From Corallococcus macrosporus (GTDB lineage Bacteria; Myxococcota; Myxococcia; Myxococcales; Myxococcaceae), in assembly GCF_017302985.1 (NCBI RefSeq), contig NZ_JAFIMU010000009.1, forward strand, positions 310,001 to 374,000: 64,000 bases of DNA. Direction: 5' to 3'. The notes beneath the pieces are model-generated. The model was not told the origin of the DNA, did not search any database, and saw nothing but the letters and a program-made list of their open reading frames with translations. Of the stretch, positions 45,740-53,366 are shown piece by piece. Within the stretch, counting starts at the first letter, position 1, and every line of letters begins with the position of its first letter. A program made the translations under genes and the position numbers.

Positions 45740-47191
45740 TCACGTGCCGCGAGCGAGCGCCGCGTCGATGCGCTTGAGGGCTTCCTCGCGCCCCACGAGC
45801 AGCAGCGTCTCCCCGATGCCGGGGCTGGTGGTGTTGCCGGTGATGGCCACGCGGATGGGCTGGGCCACCTTGCCCATGCCCACCTGGGCGGCCTCGCTCA
45901 CCGTCTTCACCACGCCGTCCAGCGGCTCCACCGTCCACGCGGGCAGGGCGGCCAGCTTCTCCCGGGCCTGGCGCAGCAGGTTGAGCGAGTCCCCGCTCAG
46001 GTGCTTGGCGGCGGCCTTCTCATCCAGGGTGACGCCGCTCTTGAAGTAGATGGTCGCGGTGTTGGCCATCTCGTCCAGGGTGCGCGAGCGCTCGCGCAGC
46101 GCGAGCACCAGCGGCTCCAGGCGGGAATCGCCCTTCGCCTGGAAGCCGCGGGCCTCCAGGAAGGGGACCAGCCGCTCCGCGACCACGGCCGGGGGCAGCA
46201 GCTTGAACCACTGCTGGTTGAGCCACTGGAGCTTCTCCGGGTTCCACACGCCGGACGTGCTGCCCACGCCGTCGAAGTCGAACCACTCCACCATCTGCTC
46301 GCGGGAGATGACCTCGTCGTTGCCGTGGCTCCAGCCCAGGCGGATGACGAAGTTGAGCAGCGCCTCCGGCATGATGCCCGTGCGCTTGTGCAGCATCACG
46401 TCCGCTTCCGGGTGCTTGCGCTTGGAGAGCTTCTCCCGGTCCGGCCCCAGGATGAGCGGCAGGTGCGCGAAGGCCGGCGGCGTCCACCCCAGCGCCTGGT
46501 AGAGCATCAGCTGCGGGAACGTGGAGTTGACGTGCTCCTGGCCGCGCGCCACCAGGTCGATCTCCATCAGGTGGTCGTCGATGACGCAGCCGTAGTTGTA
46601 GAGGGGGATGCCGTCCGCGCGCATCATCACCCAGTCATCCAGGTCCGAGTACGCCTTGGTGATGGTGCCCAGCACCTTGTCGTCGAACGACACGGTGCCT
46701 TCACCGGCGGGCATGCGGAAGCGGATGACGGCGTCCTGCAGCGTCTTGCCCGGGGGCGGCGCCTTCAGGTCGTGGCAGGTGCCCTCGTACTTGTAGGAGC
46801 CCTGACCCTTCTCCTTCTCCACGGCCTCGCGGCGCTGGGTGATCTCCTCGCGGGTGCAGTAGCACCGGAAGGCCTTGCCCTCCGCGATGAGCTGGTCCGC
46901 GTGCTTGCGGTACGTGTCCAACCGCTGCGTCTGGAAATAGGGGCCGTACTTCGGGTCCTCCTTGCCGGGGCCCTCGTCCCAGTCCAGGCCCAGCCACTTC
47001 AGCCCGTCGGTGATGGCCTGGACGGACTCCGGCGTGGAGCGCTCCTGGTCCGTATCTTCCATGCGCAGCACGAAGGTGCCGCCGTAGCGCTTCGCGTAGA
47101 GGTAGTTGAAGAGCGCCGTCCGGGCGCCTCCAATGTGGAGGTATCCAGTAGGTGACGGAGCAAAGCGGACGCGGGGTTTTGACGGAGCCAT
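45740..47191 (-). CDS. gltX: Glutamyl-tRNA synthetase
   Basis: 483 residues, class I synthetase. The HIGH motif appears as YLHIGGARTALFNYL and the KMSKS motif as EKLSKRKHP. A C-terminal anticodon-binding helical domain follows (~330-483). It charges tRNA-Glu, and in organisms lacking GlnRS also tRNA-Gln; the product feeds hemA through glutamyl-tRNA. It lies on the same strand as, and upstream of, tRNA-Gln and tRNA-Glu. Confidence 0.96.
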   Translation of the reverse strand: MAPSKPRVRFAPSPTGYLHIGGARTALFNYLYAKRYGGTFVLRMEDTDQERSTPESVQAITDGLKWLGLDWDEGPGKEDPKYGPYFQTQRLDTYRKHADQLIAEGKAFRCYCTREEITQRREAVEKEKGQGSYKYEGTCHDLKAPPPGKTLQDAVIRFRMPAGEGTVSFDDKVLGTITKAYSDLDDWVMMRADGIPLYNYGCVIDDHLMEIDLVARGQEHVNSTFPQLMLYQALGWTPPAFAHLPLILGPDREKLSKRKHPEADVMLHKRTGIMPEALLNFVIRLGWSHGNDEVISREQMVEWFDFDGVGSTSGVWNPEKLQWLNQQWFKLLPPAVVAERLVPFLEARGFQAKGDSRLEPLVLALRERSRTLDEMANTATIYFKSGVTLDEKAAAKHLSGDSLNLLRQAREKLAALPAWTVEPLDGVVKTVSEAAQVGMGKVAQPIRVAITGNTTSPGIGETLLLVGREEALKRIDAALARGT

Positions 47192-47279
47192 GAGCAGGCG
47201 CGCGATAGCAGGACGGGTGCACGAGGGTCAACGCAAGCCGCCCGCTTGGGGTTAGGCTGCGCGGGCAAGGAGACTTTCC

Positions 47280-47861
47280 ATGTCGATTCGACACGCGGTT
47301 CGCACGGTGGTGCTGGCCACCCTGCTCGGAGGGCTGCCGGTGGGGGCCACCACGATGCTGCGGGCGGACCTGCCCCAGATGGCGCAGACGTCGGACACGG
47401 TGGTGCAGGGCGTCGTCCGGCGCGTGCAGAGCCGCTGGAGCGGGGACAAGCAGCGCATCGTCACGGACGTGGAGATTCAAGTGACGGAGGCCCTCAAGGG
47501 CCAGCCCGGCGGCACGGTGCTCGTCACCCAGCCGGGAGGCCGGGTGGGGGACATCGGCCAGGTGGTGAGCGGCCTGGCGTCCTTCTCCGAGGGCGAAGAG
47601 GTCGTCGTCTTCCTGGAGAAGCGCGGCGCGTCCGCGTTCCAGCTCTCTGGCATGGCGCAGGGCAAGTACCAGGTGCGGCGCACCGGTCCGGGCGCCATGG
47701 CGGTGCCGGCGTCCACCGGCGACGCGGTGCTGATTGATCCGAAGACGCGCCAGGAGACGGCGTCCAACGCGAAGCCGGTGACGCTGGAGGAGCTGAAGGC
47801 GTCCGTGCGCGCGGCGGTCCAGGCGCAGCAGGCGGCGCCCGCGAAGAAGGGGGCGAAGTGA
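47280..47861 (+). CDS. Secreted protein, unknown
   Basis: 193 residues with a signal peptide (VRTVVLATLLGGLPVGA). The middle (SDTVVQGVVRRVQSRWSG, VTDVEIQVTEALKGQPGG, FSEGEEVVVFLEK) resembles small beta-barrel accessory domains found beside matrixin-like proteins, but I assign no family name. TAGGCT (47253-47258) and AAGGAG in a short leader precede the ATG. Its stop overlaps the next start by one base, so it is coupled to the matrixin-like gene. Confidence 0.65.
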   Translation: MSIRHAVRTVVLATLLGGLPVGATTMLRADLPQMAQTSDTVVQGVVRRVQSRWSGDKQRIVTDVEIQVTEALKGQPGGTVLVTQPGGRVGDIGQVVSGLASFSEGEEVVVFLEKRGASAFQLSGMAQGKYQVRRTGPGAMAVPASTGDAVLIDPKTRQETASNAKPVTLEELKASVRAAVQAQQAAPAKKGAK

Positions 47862-48772
47862 TGGGCACGCTCGCGTCGTGGGTGGTGCTGGCGGCGGTGA
47901 TGGGACAGAGCTCCGCGCCGTACGTGCGCAGCCGGGTGTCCCCCGGGGATGACACCACGCAGTGCCTGTACTGGACGCAGTCCAAGGTCAACTGGCAGCA
48001 GAGCACCGTGGGCAACCCGAAGGCGACGAATCACACGGAGTTCGACGCCATCACCCGCTCGTTCCAGAGCTGGCAGGACATCTTCAGCGGCTGCGGCAAC
48101 CTGTCGCTGGTGGAGGGCCCGCGCGTGGACTCGCGGACGGTGGGCTACAGCCGCTCCGGCAACAACATCAACCTCATCCTCTTCCGGGGCCGCGCCTGTC
48201 GCGACGTCGTGGACTCGAGCAACGCCTGCTTCACCGAGGACACGTGCGCGAACACGTACGACTGCTGGGATGACAGCGACGGCACCATCGCCATCACCCT
48301 CACCACGTACGACGAGCGCACGGGCGTCGTCTACGACTCGGACATCTCCTTCAACGCCGCGCGCTTCAACTTCACCACCGGCAACGGCGGGCCGTGCGGC
48401 ATCGTGGCGACGCCGGACTGCGTGGACACGGACGTGCAGAACACGGCCACCCACGAGGTGGGCCACTTCGTCGGCCTGGACCACACGCTGGCGACGGGCT
48501 CCACGATGAACCCCAGCGCGCCGCCGGGTGAGACGTCCAAGCGCAACATCGACTCCGGTTCGCGCAACTTCGTGTGCGTCGCGTACCCCAAGGGCAGCGC
48601 CAGCCAGCCCTGCTTCCCGGTGCCGGGCGGGACCGGCAATGGGGACGGGGATGGCGACGGCGATGGAGACGGCGACGGGGATGGCTGCACCGCGGCGACG
48701 GGCGGGCTGGCCGTGTTGCCGCTGCTGGCCGCCGCCTCGCTGCTCGCGCGCCGCCGGCGGGGTGCGCGGTGA
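47861..48772 (+). CDS. Matrixin-like metalloprotease with MYXO-CTERM tail
   Basis: 303 residues. Signal peptide, a zincin domain with an intact site (HEVGHFVGLDH: His198, Glu199, His202, His208) followed by the Met-turn region TMNPS, a linker of seven Gly-Asp pairs, and a MYXO-CTERM-like tail (helix then RRRR). It should be a zinc protease fixed to the cell surface and later sorted or released. Overlaps both neighbours (TGATG and GTGA), so the three genes form one unit. Confidence 0.82.
   Translation: MGTLASWVVLAAVMGQSSAPYVRSRVSPGDDTTQCLYWTQSKVNWQQSTVGNPKATNHTEFDAITRSFQSWQDIFSGCGNLSLVEGPRVDSRTVGYSRSGNNINLILFRGRACRDVVDSSNACFTEDTCANTYDCWDDSDGTIAITLTTYDERTGVVYDSDISFNAARFNFTTGNGGPCGIVATPDCVDTDVQNTATHEVGHFVGLDHTLATGSTMNPSAPPGETSKRNIDSGSRNFVCVAYPKGSASQPCFPVPGGTGNGDGDGDGDGDGDGDGCTAATGGLAVLPLLAAASLLARRRRGAR
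48641..48682 (+). repeat. Gly-Asp hexamer repeats in the protease linker
   Basis: Seven tandem Gly-Asp codon pairs (GGN-GAY), a 42-bp array between the protease domain and the C-terminal Cys of the MYXO-CTERM tail. Such a flexible acidic linker can change length by slippage. Confidence 0.8.
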
Positions 48773-49734
48773 GCTGTCGCCTGCTGCTCCTGGGAGTGTG
48801 GCTCTGCGCGGGAGCGGCGGGCGCGCAGCAGGACTACAAGCGCACGCTCGTGCCCGGCCGGCCGCTGTGTCTGGTGTGGCCGGGGCGTGACTACGTCTAC
48901 CACCTGGACGCGGCCGGCAGCACGCGCACGCCCGGGGACACGGAGATCGCCGCCATCGAAGCGGCCTTCGACGCGTGGCGGGCGCTGTCCTCGACGTGCA
49001 GCGACTTCCGCTTCATCCGCGGCGAGGACTGGAAGCGCTCCATCGCGGTCGGCTACGACGAGGAGCACCCCTTCGACAACTACAACGTCGTCACCTTCCG
49101 CGAGCGCAACTGCCAGGACGTCGCCCCGCCGGAGGATGCGTGCTGGGCGGAGGAGACGTGCGGCAACGTCTACCAGTGCTGGGCGCACGGGGGCGCGACC
49201 ATCGGGCTCACCACGTCCTCGTTCAGCTTCAAGGACGGGTTCGTCGTGGACTCGGACATCGAGCTCAACGCGGCGGAGACGGACTTCGGTCCCAGCTTCC
49301 TGTTCACCACCGTGAACGGCCCGCCGTGCTCGGACACGCAGTCCACCGACTGCGTCGCCACGGACGTGCAGAACACGATGACGCACGAGATTGGCCACGT
49401 CATCGGGCTGGACCACGTCTTCTCCACGGGCTCCACCATGGAGGCCACCGCCTCGCAGGGTGAGACGTCCAAGCGGGTCATCGACGCGGGCTCCGCGGCC
49501 GGCTTCTGCTCCACCTATCCGCGCGGCCTGCCGCCCACCCAGTGCCGCATCCCGGAGGATCCGGGCGTGAAGCTGGTGGCGGACGGGAAGGGCACCGGCT
49601 GCGGCGCTTCCGCCGGAGGGCCGGTGCTGGCCGCCGTGCTGCTCTGGGGGGCGGGGTTGATCCGCGGGGGCAGGCGTTCAGCGGCCCCGCCGGCCGGCCT
49701 CCCTGCCGCTGCCGGGGACGGAGCGCGCGGTTAG
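48769..49734 (+). CDS. Matrixin-like metalloprotease, paralogue
   Basis: 321 residues: signal peptide (LLLLGVWLCAGAAGA), zincin domain with HEIGHVIGLDH (His206, Glu207, His210, His216) and the Met-turn STMEAT, then a Gly/Cys C-terminal helix (GCGASAGGPVLAAVLLWGAG, RGGRR) like a MYXO-CTERM tail. It is a clear paralogue of the 47861-48772 product with a shorter linker. The GTG start overlaps the previous stop. Its TAG stop forms part of the next -10 hexamer. Confidence 0.82.
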   Translation: MSCRLLLLGVWLCAGAAGAQQDYKRTLVPGRPLCLVWPGRDYVYHLDAAGSTRTPGDTEIAAIEAAFDAWRALSSTCSDFRFIRGEDWKRSIAVGYDEEHPFDNYNVVTFRERNCQDVAPPEDACWAEETCGNVYQCWAHGGATIGLTTSSFSFKDGFVVDSDIELNAAETDFGPSFLFTTVNGPPCSDTQSTDCVATDVQNTMTHEIGHVIGLDHVFSTGSTMEATASQGETSKRVIDAGSAAGFCSTYPRGLPPTQCRIPEDPGVKLVADGKGTGCGASAGGPVLAAVLLWGAGLIRGGRRSAAPPAGLPAAAGDGARG

Positions 49735-49737
49735 ACT
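49732..49737 (+). promoter_or_regulatory. -10 hexamer made from a stop codon
   Basis: TAGACT: the TAG is the stop of the protease gene. It ends six bases before the GTG at 49744. No -35 seen. Confidence 0.4.
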
Positions 49738-49743
49738 GTGGCC

Positions 49744-50463
49744 GTGGCCGTCGCCTTCTTCGACCTGGACAGGACGCTGCTCGCCGCCAACTCCGCGTCG
49801 CTCTGGGTGCGCCGCGAGCTGGCCCTGGGCCACATCTCCCGCTGGGAGGCCCTGCGCGCCAGCCTGCTGCTGGCGCGCTACCACCTGGGCTTCGTGGCCA
49901 TGCAGGACGTGCTCCTGCGCGCCACGGCGCTGCTCACCGGCTCCGACGCGAAGGACCTGGAGGCGCGCTCGGCGGACTTCTACGAGGAGGCCGTGCGTGG
50001 CCAGTACCGCCCCGGGGCCCTGGCCGCGCTGGAGGCCCACCGCGAGGCGGGGGACCGGCGGGTGCTGCTGACGTCGTCCTCGGGCTACCTGTCCGACCTG
50101 GTGGCGCGCGAGCTGCGCCTGGACGGCGTGCTGTGCAACCGCTTCGAGGTGGACGCCTCGGGGCTGCACACCGGGCGCATGCTGGGGGAGGTCTGCTTCG
50201 GCGAGGGCAAGCGGTTCCACGCGGAGGCCACCGCGAAGGAGGCGGGCGTGCCGCTGTCCGCGTGCGCCTTCTACACGGACTCGTACTCGGACCTGCCGGT
50301 GCTGGAGGTGGTGGGGCGCCCGGTGGTGGTGAACCCGGATCACCGCCTGCGCCGGGAAGCCCGGCGGCGCGGCTGGCCGGTGGTGGACTGGGGCGTGCCT
50401 CCGGGAGGCGCCACCCCGTCCGTCCCACCGTCTCCGCCGCTCGTGCCCTCCACCGGCCCCTGA
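49744..50463 (+). CDS. HAD-IB family phosphatase (SerB-like)
   Basis: 239 residues. Motif I FFDLDRTLL (DxD), a cap of helices, motif III with Lys in KRFHAEA, and motif IV FYTDSYSDLPVLE fit HAD-IB enzymes, the group of phosphoserine phosphatase and lipid-phosphate phosphatases. The substrate cannot be read from the sequence. The GTG at 49744 is chosen over one at 49738 because TSS spacing from TAGACT points to it. The Pro-rich tail runs to the convergent kinase gene. Confidence 0.82.
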   Translation: MAVAFFDLDRTLLAANSASLWVRRELALGHISRWEALRASLLLARYHLGFVAMQDVLLRATALLTGSDAKDLEARSADFYEEAVRGQYRPGALAALEAHREAGDRRVLLTSSSGYLSDLVARELRLDGVLCNRFEVDASGLHTGRMLGEVCFGEGKRFHAEATAKEAGVPLSACAFYTDSYSDLPVLEVVGRPVVVNPDHRLRREARRRGWPVVDWGVPPGGATPSVPPSPPLVPSTGP

Positions 50464-50497
50464 AGGGCACGGGCGGAAGGCACGTGACGCGCTGCCC

Positions 50498-52555
50498 TCA
50501 GCGGCGCGGAGACACGAGCCGCATGGTGAAGGTGTAGTCCACGTTCACCGGACGGCCCTGGTACTGGATGGGCTTGTAGACGCGGGACTGGAGCGAGTCG
50601 AGCACGGCCTTCTCCATGTGCTGCACCATCTTCAGGACGCGGCAGTTCTCCACGCGGCCCTTGTTGGTGATGGTGCAACGCACCGCCACGAGCCCCTCCG
50701 CCTTGATGGCGAGCGCCTCGCGCGTGTACGCGATGTCGCGGCCCTCCTCCAACAACATCGGCCGGTCCATGGCGTCGTTGAAGGGGATGACGGCGTTCGG
50801 GTTGACGGGCGCGAGCGCGCCGGTCGTCAGCGACGGCACCGCGAGGCTGCCCGCCGCGCTCACCGGGGCGGCGGCGGAGGAGCCCAGCGCGCCCAGCGCC
50901 TTGTCCGTCGTCGTGGCGGGGACGACCGCGGCGGCGGTGGCCGTGTTCGCCTGCATCATCACCGGCGCCGCCATGCCGCCCGGCGTCGCCGGGGCCACGT
51001 TCTCGAAGTCCTCGGGGGTGGAGGCGCTGGCCAGGTCCACGCGGCTCGGGCGCTCACCACCGCCCCGGCGCTTGGTCAGCTTCTGGGACAGCACCACCTC
51101 GCCGGAGCCGCCCGTGATGAGGGTCTCCGTCTGGTAGCCCTCCAGCGCGAACGTCAGCTCCGCGGTGATGCTGCCCTCGTTGCCCAGCGGCAGCTCCATC
51201 ACGAAGGGCGTCACGCCCTTCTCCTTGCCCTTGTAATAGACGCGCGCGCCGGACGGCTGGCTCATCAGCCGGAAGCGCACCTTGCCCGGCGCGGGCGGCG
51301 CCGTGGGGGCCTCCGCCACCGGCGCCGGAGCAGGCGCCGCGGCCTGGGCCGCCGGTTGCGCGGCCTTCTCCTCCGGGCCGCCGCGCAGGAAGAACAGCGT
51401 GATGCCCACGAGCCCCGCCACCATCACGCCGCCAAGCGCGCCCATCATGAGGGTGCGCTGGCGGGCGCGCTGCACGTCCGGGGGCACGTCCACGCTGATG
51501 TCCACCGCGAGCCCGCCGTCCGCGGGCTCCGCGTTGCCCACGTTGGCGAACAGCGCGGAGGCGTAGGGCCCCGTCGTCGGCGGAGAGGGGTAGGGCCCCG
51601 TCGTCGAGGCGCCGCCCAGCCGGCGGAACACGCCGCTGTTGCCGCCCGCGGCCATGTGCGCCTCGCGCAGGCCCTCCAGCAGCTCGTCCATCGTCTGGAA
51701 TCGCCGCGCGGGGTCCTTCTCCATGCAGCGGCGCACCACCATCTCGATCTCCGGCGGCACCGAGAGGTCCGGCCGCACGGCCTGGAAGGTGGGGGGCGGT
51801 TCCTTGTAGTGGGCGAAGATGAGCTCGATGTGGTCGCGCGCGATGAAGGGCGGCCGGCCCATCAGCATCTGGAACAGCATGATGCCCAGCGAGTACACGT
51901 CGCTGCGGGCGTCCGCCACGTTGCGCGCCTGCTCCGGCGCCATGTACTGCGGCGAGCCCAGGAACGTGCCGTTCTGGGTGATCTCGGGGCTGACCGGCCC
52001 CTCCGTCTGCGGCGCCACGGACTTCACGAGGCCGAAGTCCAGGACCTTCACCAGGTCCTGATCCGCCTCATTGAGGATCATGATGTTCGCGGGCTTCAGG
52101 TCGCGGTGGACGATGCCCAGCGCGTGCGCTTCACGCAGAGAGCGGCACACCTGCTGCGCCACGGACACCGCGCGTGCCCAGGGCAGCGGGCCCGCCTGAC
52201 CCAGCACCTGCTGGAGCGTGCGCCCCTCCAGGTACTCCATGGCGATGTAGTAGATGCCGTCGTCCGTCTGCCCGTAGTCGATGACGGTGACGGTGTTCGG
52301 GTGCCGCAGCTTCGACGTCAGCGACGCCTCCCGCAGGAAGCGCTTCTGGAAGCCCGGGTCGCGGCTGCTCGGGAAGTTGGGGTTGAGCACCTTGAGCGCG
52401 ACGACGCGCTCCAGCCCTGACTGCAGGGCACGGTACACCTTGCCCATTCCACCGACGCCCAGGGGTTCCAGAATGCTGAAGCGGCCGTTCAACGTCCGGC
52501 CGATGAGCGGATCCGTTCCCGGGGCCTCTGGGCTCGGGGAATCGCTCTTGATCAT
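50498..52555 (-). CDS. Ser/Thr protein kinase with PEGA and TonB-C domains
   Basis: 685 residues. Cytoplasmic kinase domain (~25-285): GVGGMGKVY, ALKVLNP (Lys), HRDLKPANI, DFGLVKS and SPQYMAPEQ. After a Pro/Gly linker come one membrane helix (TLMMGALGGVMVAGLVGITL, ~370), a PEGA domain (~420-490; SQPSGARVYYKGK) and a TonB C-terminal-like domain (~600-685; AVRCTITNKGRVENCRV). The periplasmic end may sense envelope contacts. AGGGGACACGA lies before the ATG. Confidence 0.88.
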   Translation of the reverse strand: MIKSDSPSPEAPGTDPLIGRTLNGRFSILEPLGVGGMGKVYRALQSGLERVVALKVLNPNFPSSRDPGFQKRFLREASLTSKLRHPNTVTVIDYGQTDDGIYYIAMEYLEGRTLQQVLGQAGPLPWARAVSVAQQVCRSLREAHALGIVHRDLKPANIMILNEADQDLVKVLDFGLVKSVAPQTEGPVSPEITQNGTFLGSPQYMAPEQARNVADARSDVYSLGIMLFQMLMGRPPFIARDHIELIFAHYKEPPPTFQAVRPDLSVPPEIEMVVRRCMEKDPARRFQTMDELLEGLREAHMAAGGNSGVFRRLGGASTTGPYPSPPTTGPYASALFANVGNAEPADGGLAVDISVDVPPDVQRARQRTLMMGALGGVMVAGLVGITLFFLRGGPEEKAAQPAAQAAAPAPAPVAEAPTAPPAPGKVRFRLMSQPSGARVYYKGKEKGVTPFVMELPLGNEGSITAELTFALEGYQTETLITGGSGEVVLSQKLTKRRGGGERPSRVDLASASTPEDFENVAPATPGGMAAPVMMQANTATAAAVVPATTTDKALGALGSSAAAPVSAAGSLAVPSLTTGALAPVNPNAVIPFNDAMDRPMLLEEGRDIAYTREALAIKAEGLVAVRCTITNKGRVENCRVLKMVQHMEKAVLDSLQSRVYKPIQYQGRPVNVDYTFTMRLVSPRR

Positions 52556-52802
52556 TCGTGTCCCCTAGAAGCTGCGTGAAGCATGGTTTCTCCGGCAAAA
52601 GCAGCGCACCCTCATCCAAGCACAACTCGCCGGTGTGGCGCACCCCAAGGGGGTCCGGAATCCACCACGTCGGGGCAACAGCGACCCCGGTCGCAGGGGG
52701 GGATGTGAGTCGCGACCTTCGGGTAAGCCCGCATTGCTTTGGACCTCGCTCCCGGATTACGGTTTTTCTCCCTGCCTGCCATGCGGCGGGCGGAGTTCTT
52801 CG

Positions 52803-53366
52803 ATGGCTGAAACCCCCAGAGTCCCCGTTCCCCCCCAGGTGCGCCGGGTCTCCGTGCAACAGCGCCTGAGCGCGCTGGAGGCGGAGCAGAACCAGTTGCG
52901 CCAGGAGCTCGTCTCGCTGCAGGGCGAGGTCCGCCTGCCCGGTCTCTACCTGACCGTGGAGGCAGGCAACACGACCGCGCTCGTGCCCGCGAAGCAGGTG
53001 CAGGAGGTGGTGCGGCTGGTGGCGTTGGATCCGCTGCCCGGCGCGCCGGTGCACGTGTCCGGTTCCTTCGTCTACCGGGGCAGCCCGGCGGTGGTGGTGG
53101 ACGTGGCGCGCCTCTTGGGCGTGAAGCGCACGCCGGATCTGGACTCGCTGCTGGTGGTGGTGGACGCGGGCCGCATGGTGGCGCTGCTGGTGGACCGCGT
53201 GAAGGACCTGGTGGAGACGCCGGTGCTGGTGGATGGCACGCCGGGCGGCGAGGAGAAGATGCCCTGGGATGGCACCGGGCTGATGGCCGGGCTGTGCCGC
53301 ACGCCGGAGGGGCTGCGTCCGCTGCTCCGCACGAGCGCGCTGCTGAACGGCACGGAGGGCCTGTGA
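52803..53366 (+). CDS. cheW: CheW-like coupling protein
   Basis: 187 residues. A short coiled-coil N-terminus (QQRLSALEAEQNQLRQELVS) leads into a CheW domain (PGLYLTVEAGNTTALVPAK, VYRGSPAVVVDVARLLG) that couples receptor and kinase. First gene of a six-gene chemosensory operon; its last base overlaps the cheR start. It diverges from the Ser/Thr kinase across 247 bp in which I see no gene. Confidence 0.9.
   Translation: MAETPRVPVPPQVRRVSVQQRLSALEAEQNQLRQELVSLQGEVRLPGLYLTVEAGNTTALVPAKQVQEVVRLVALDPLPGAPVHVSGSFVYRGSPAVVVDVARLLGVKRTPDLDSLLVVVDAGRMVALLVDRVKDLVETPVLVDGTPGGEEKMPWDGTGLMAGLCRTPEGLRPLLRTSALLNGTEGL

Noticed and set aside
50464..50497. Terminator between the HAD phosphatase and the kinase gene
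   Set aside because: Only short imperfect stems, with no T-run on either strand.
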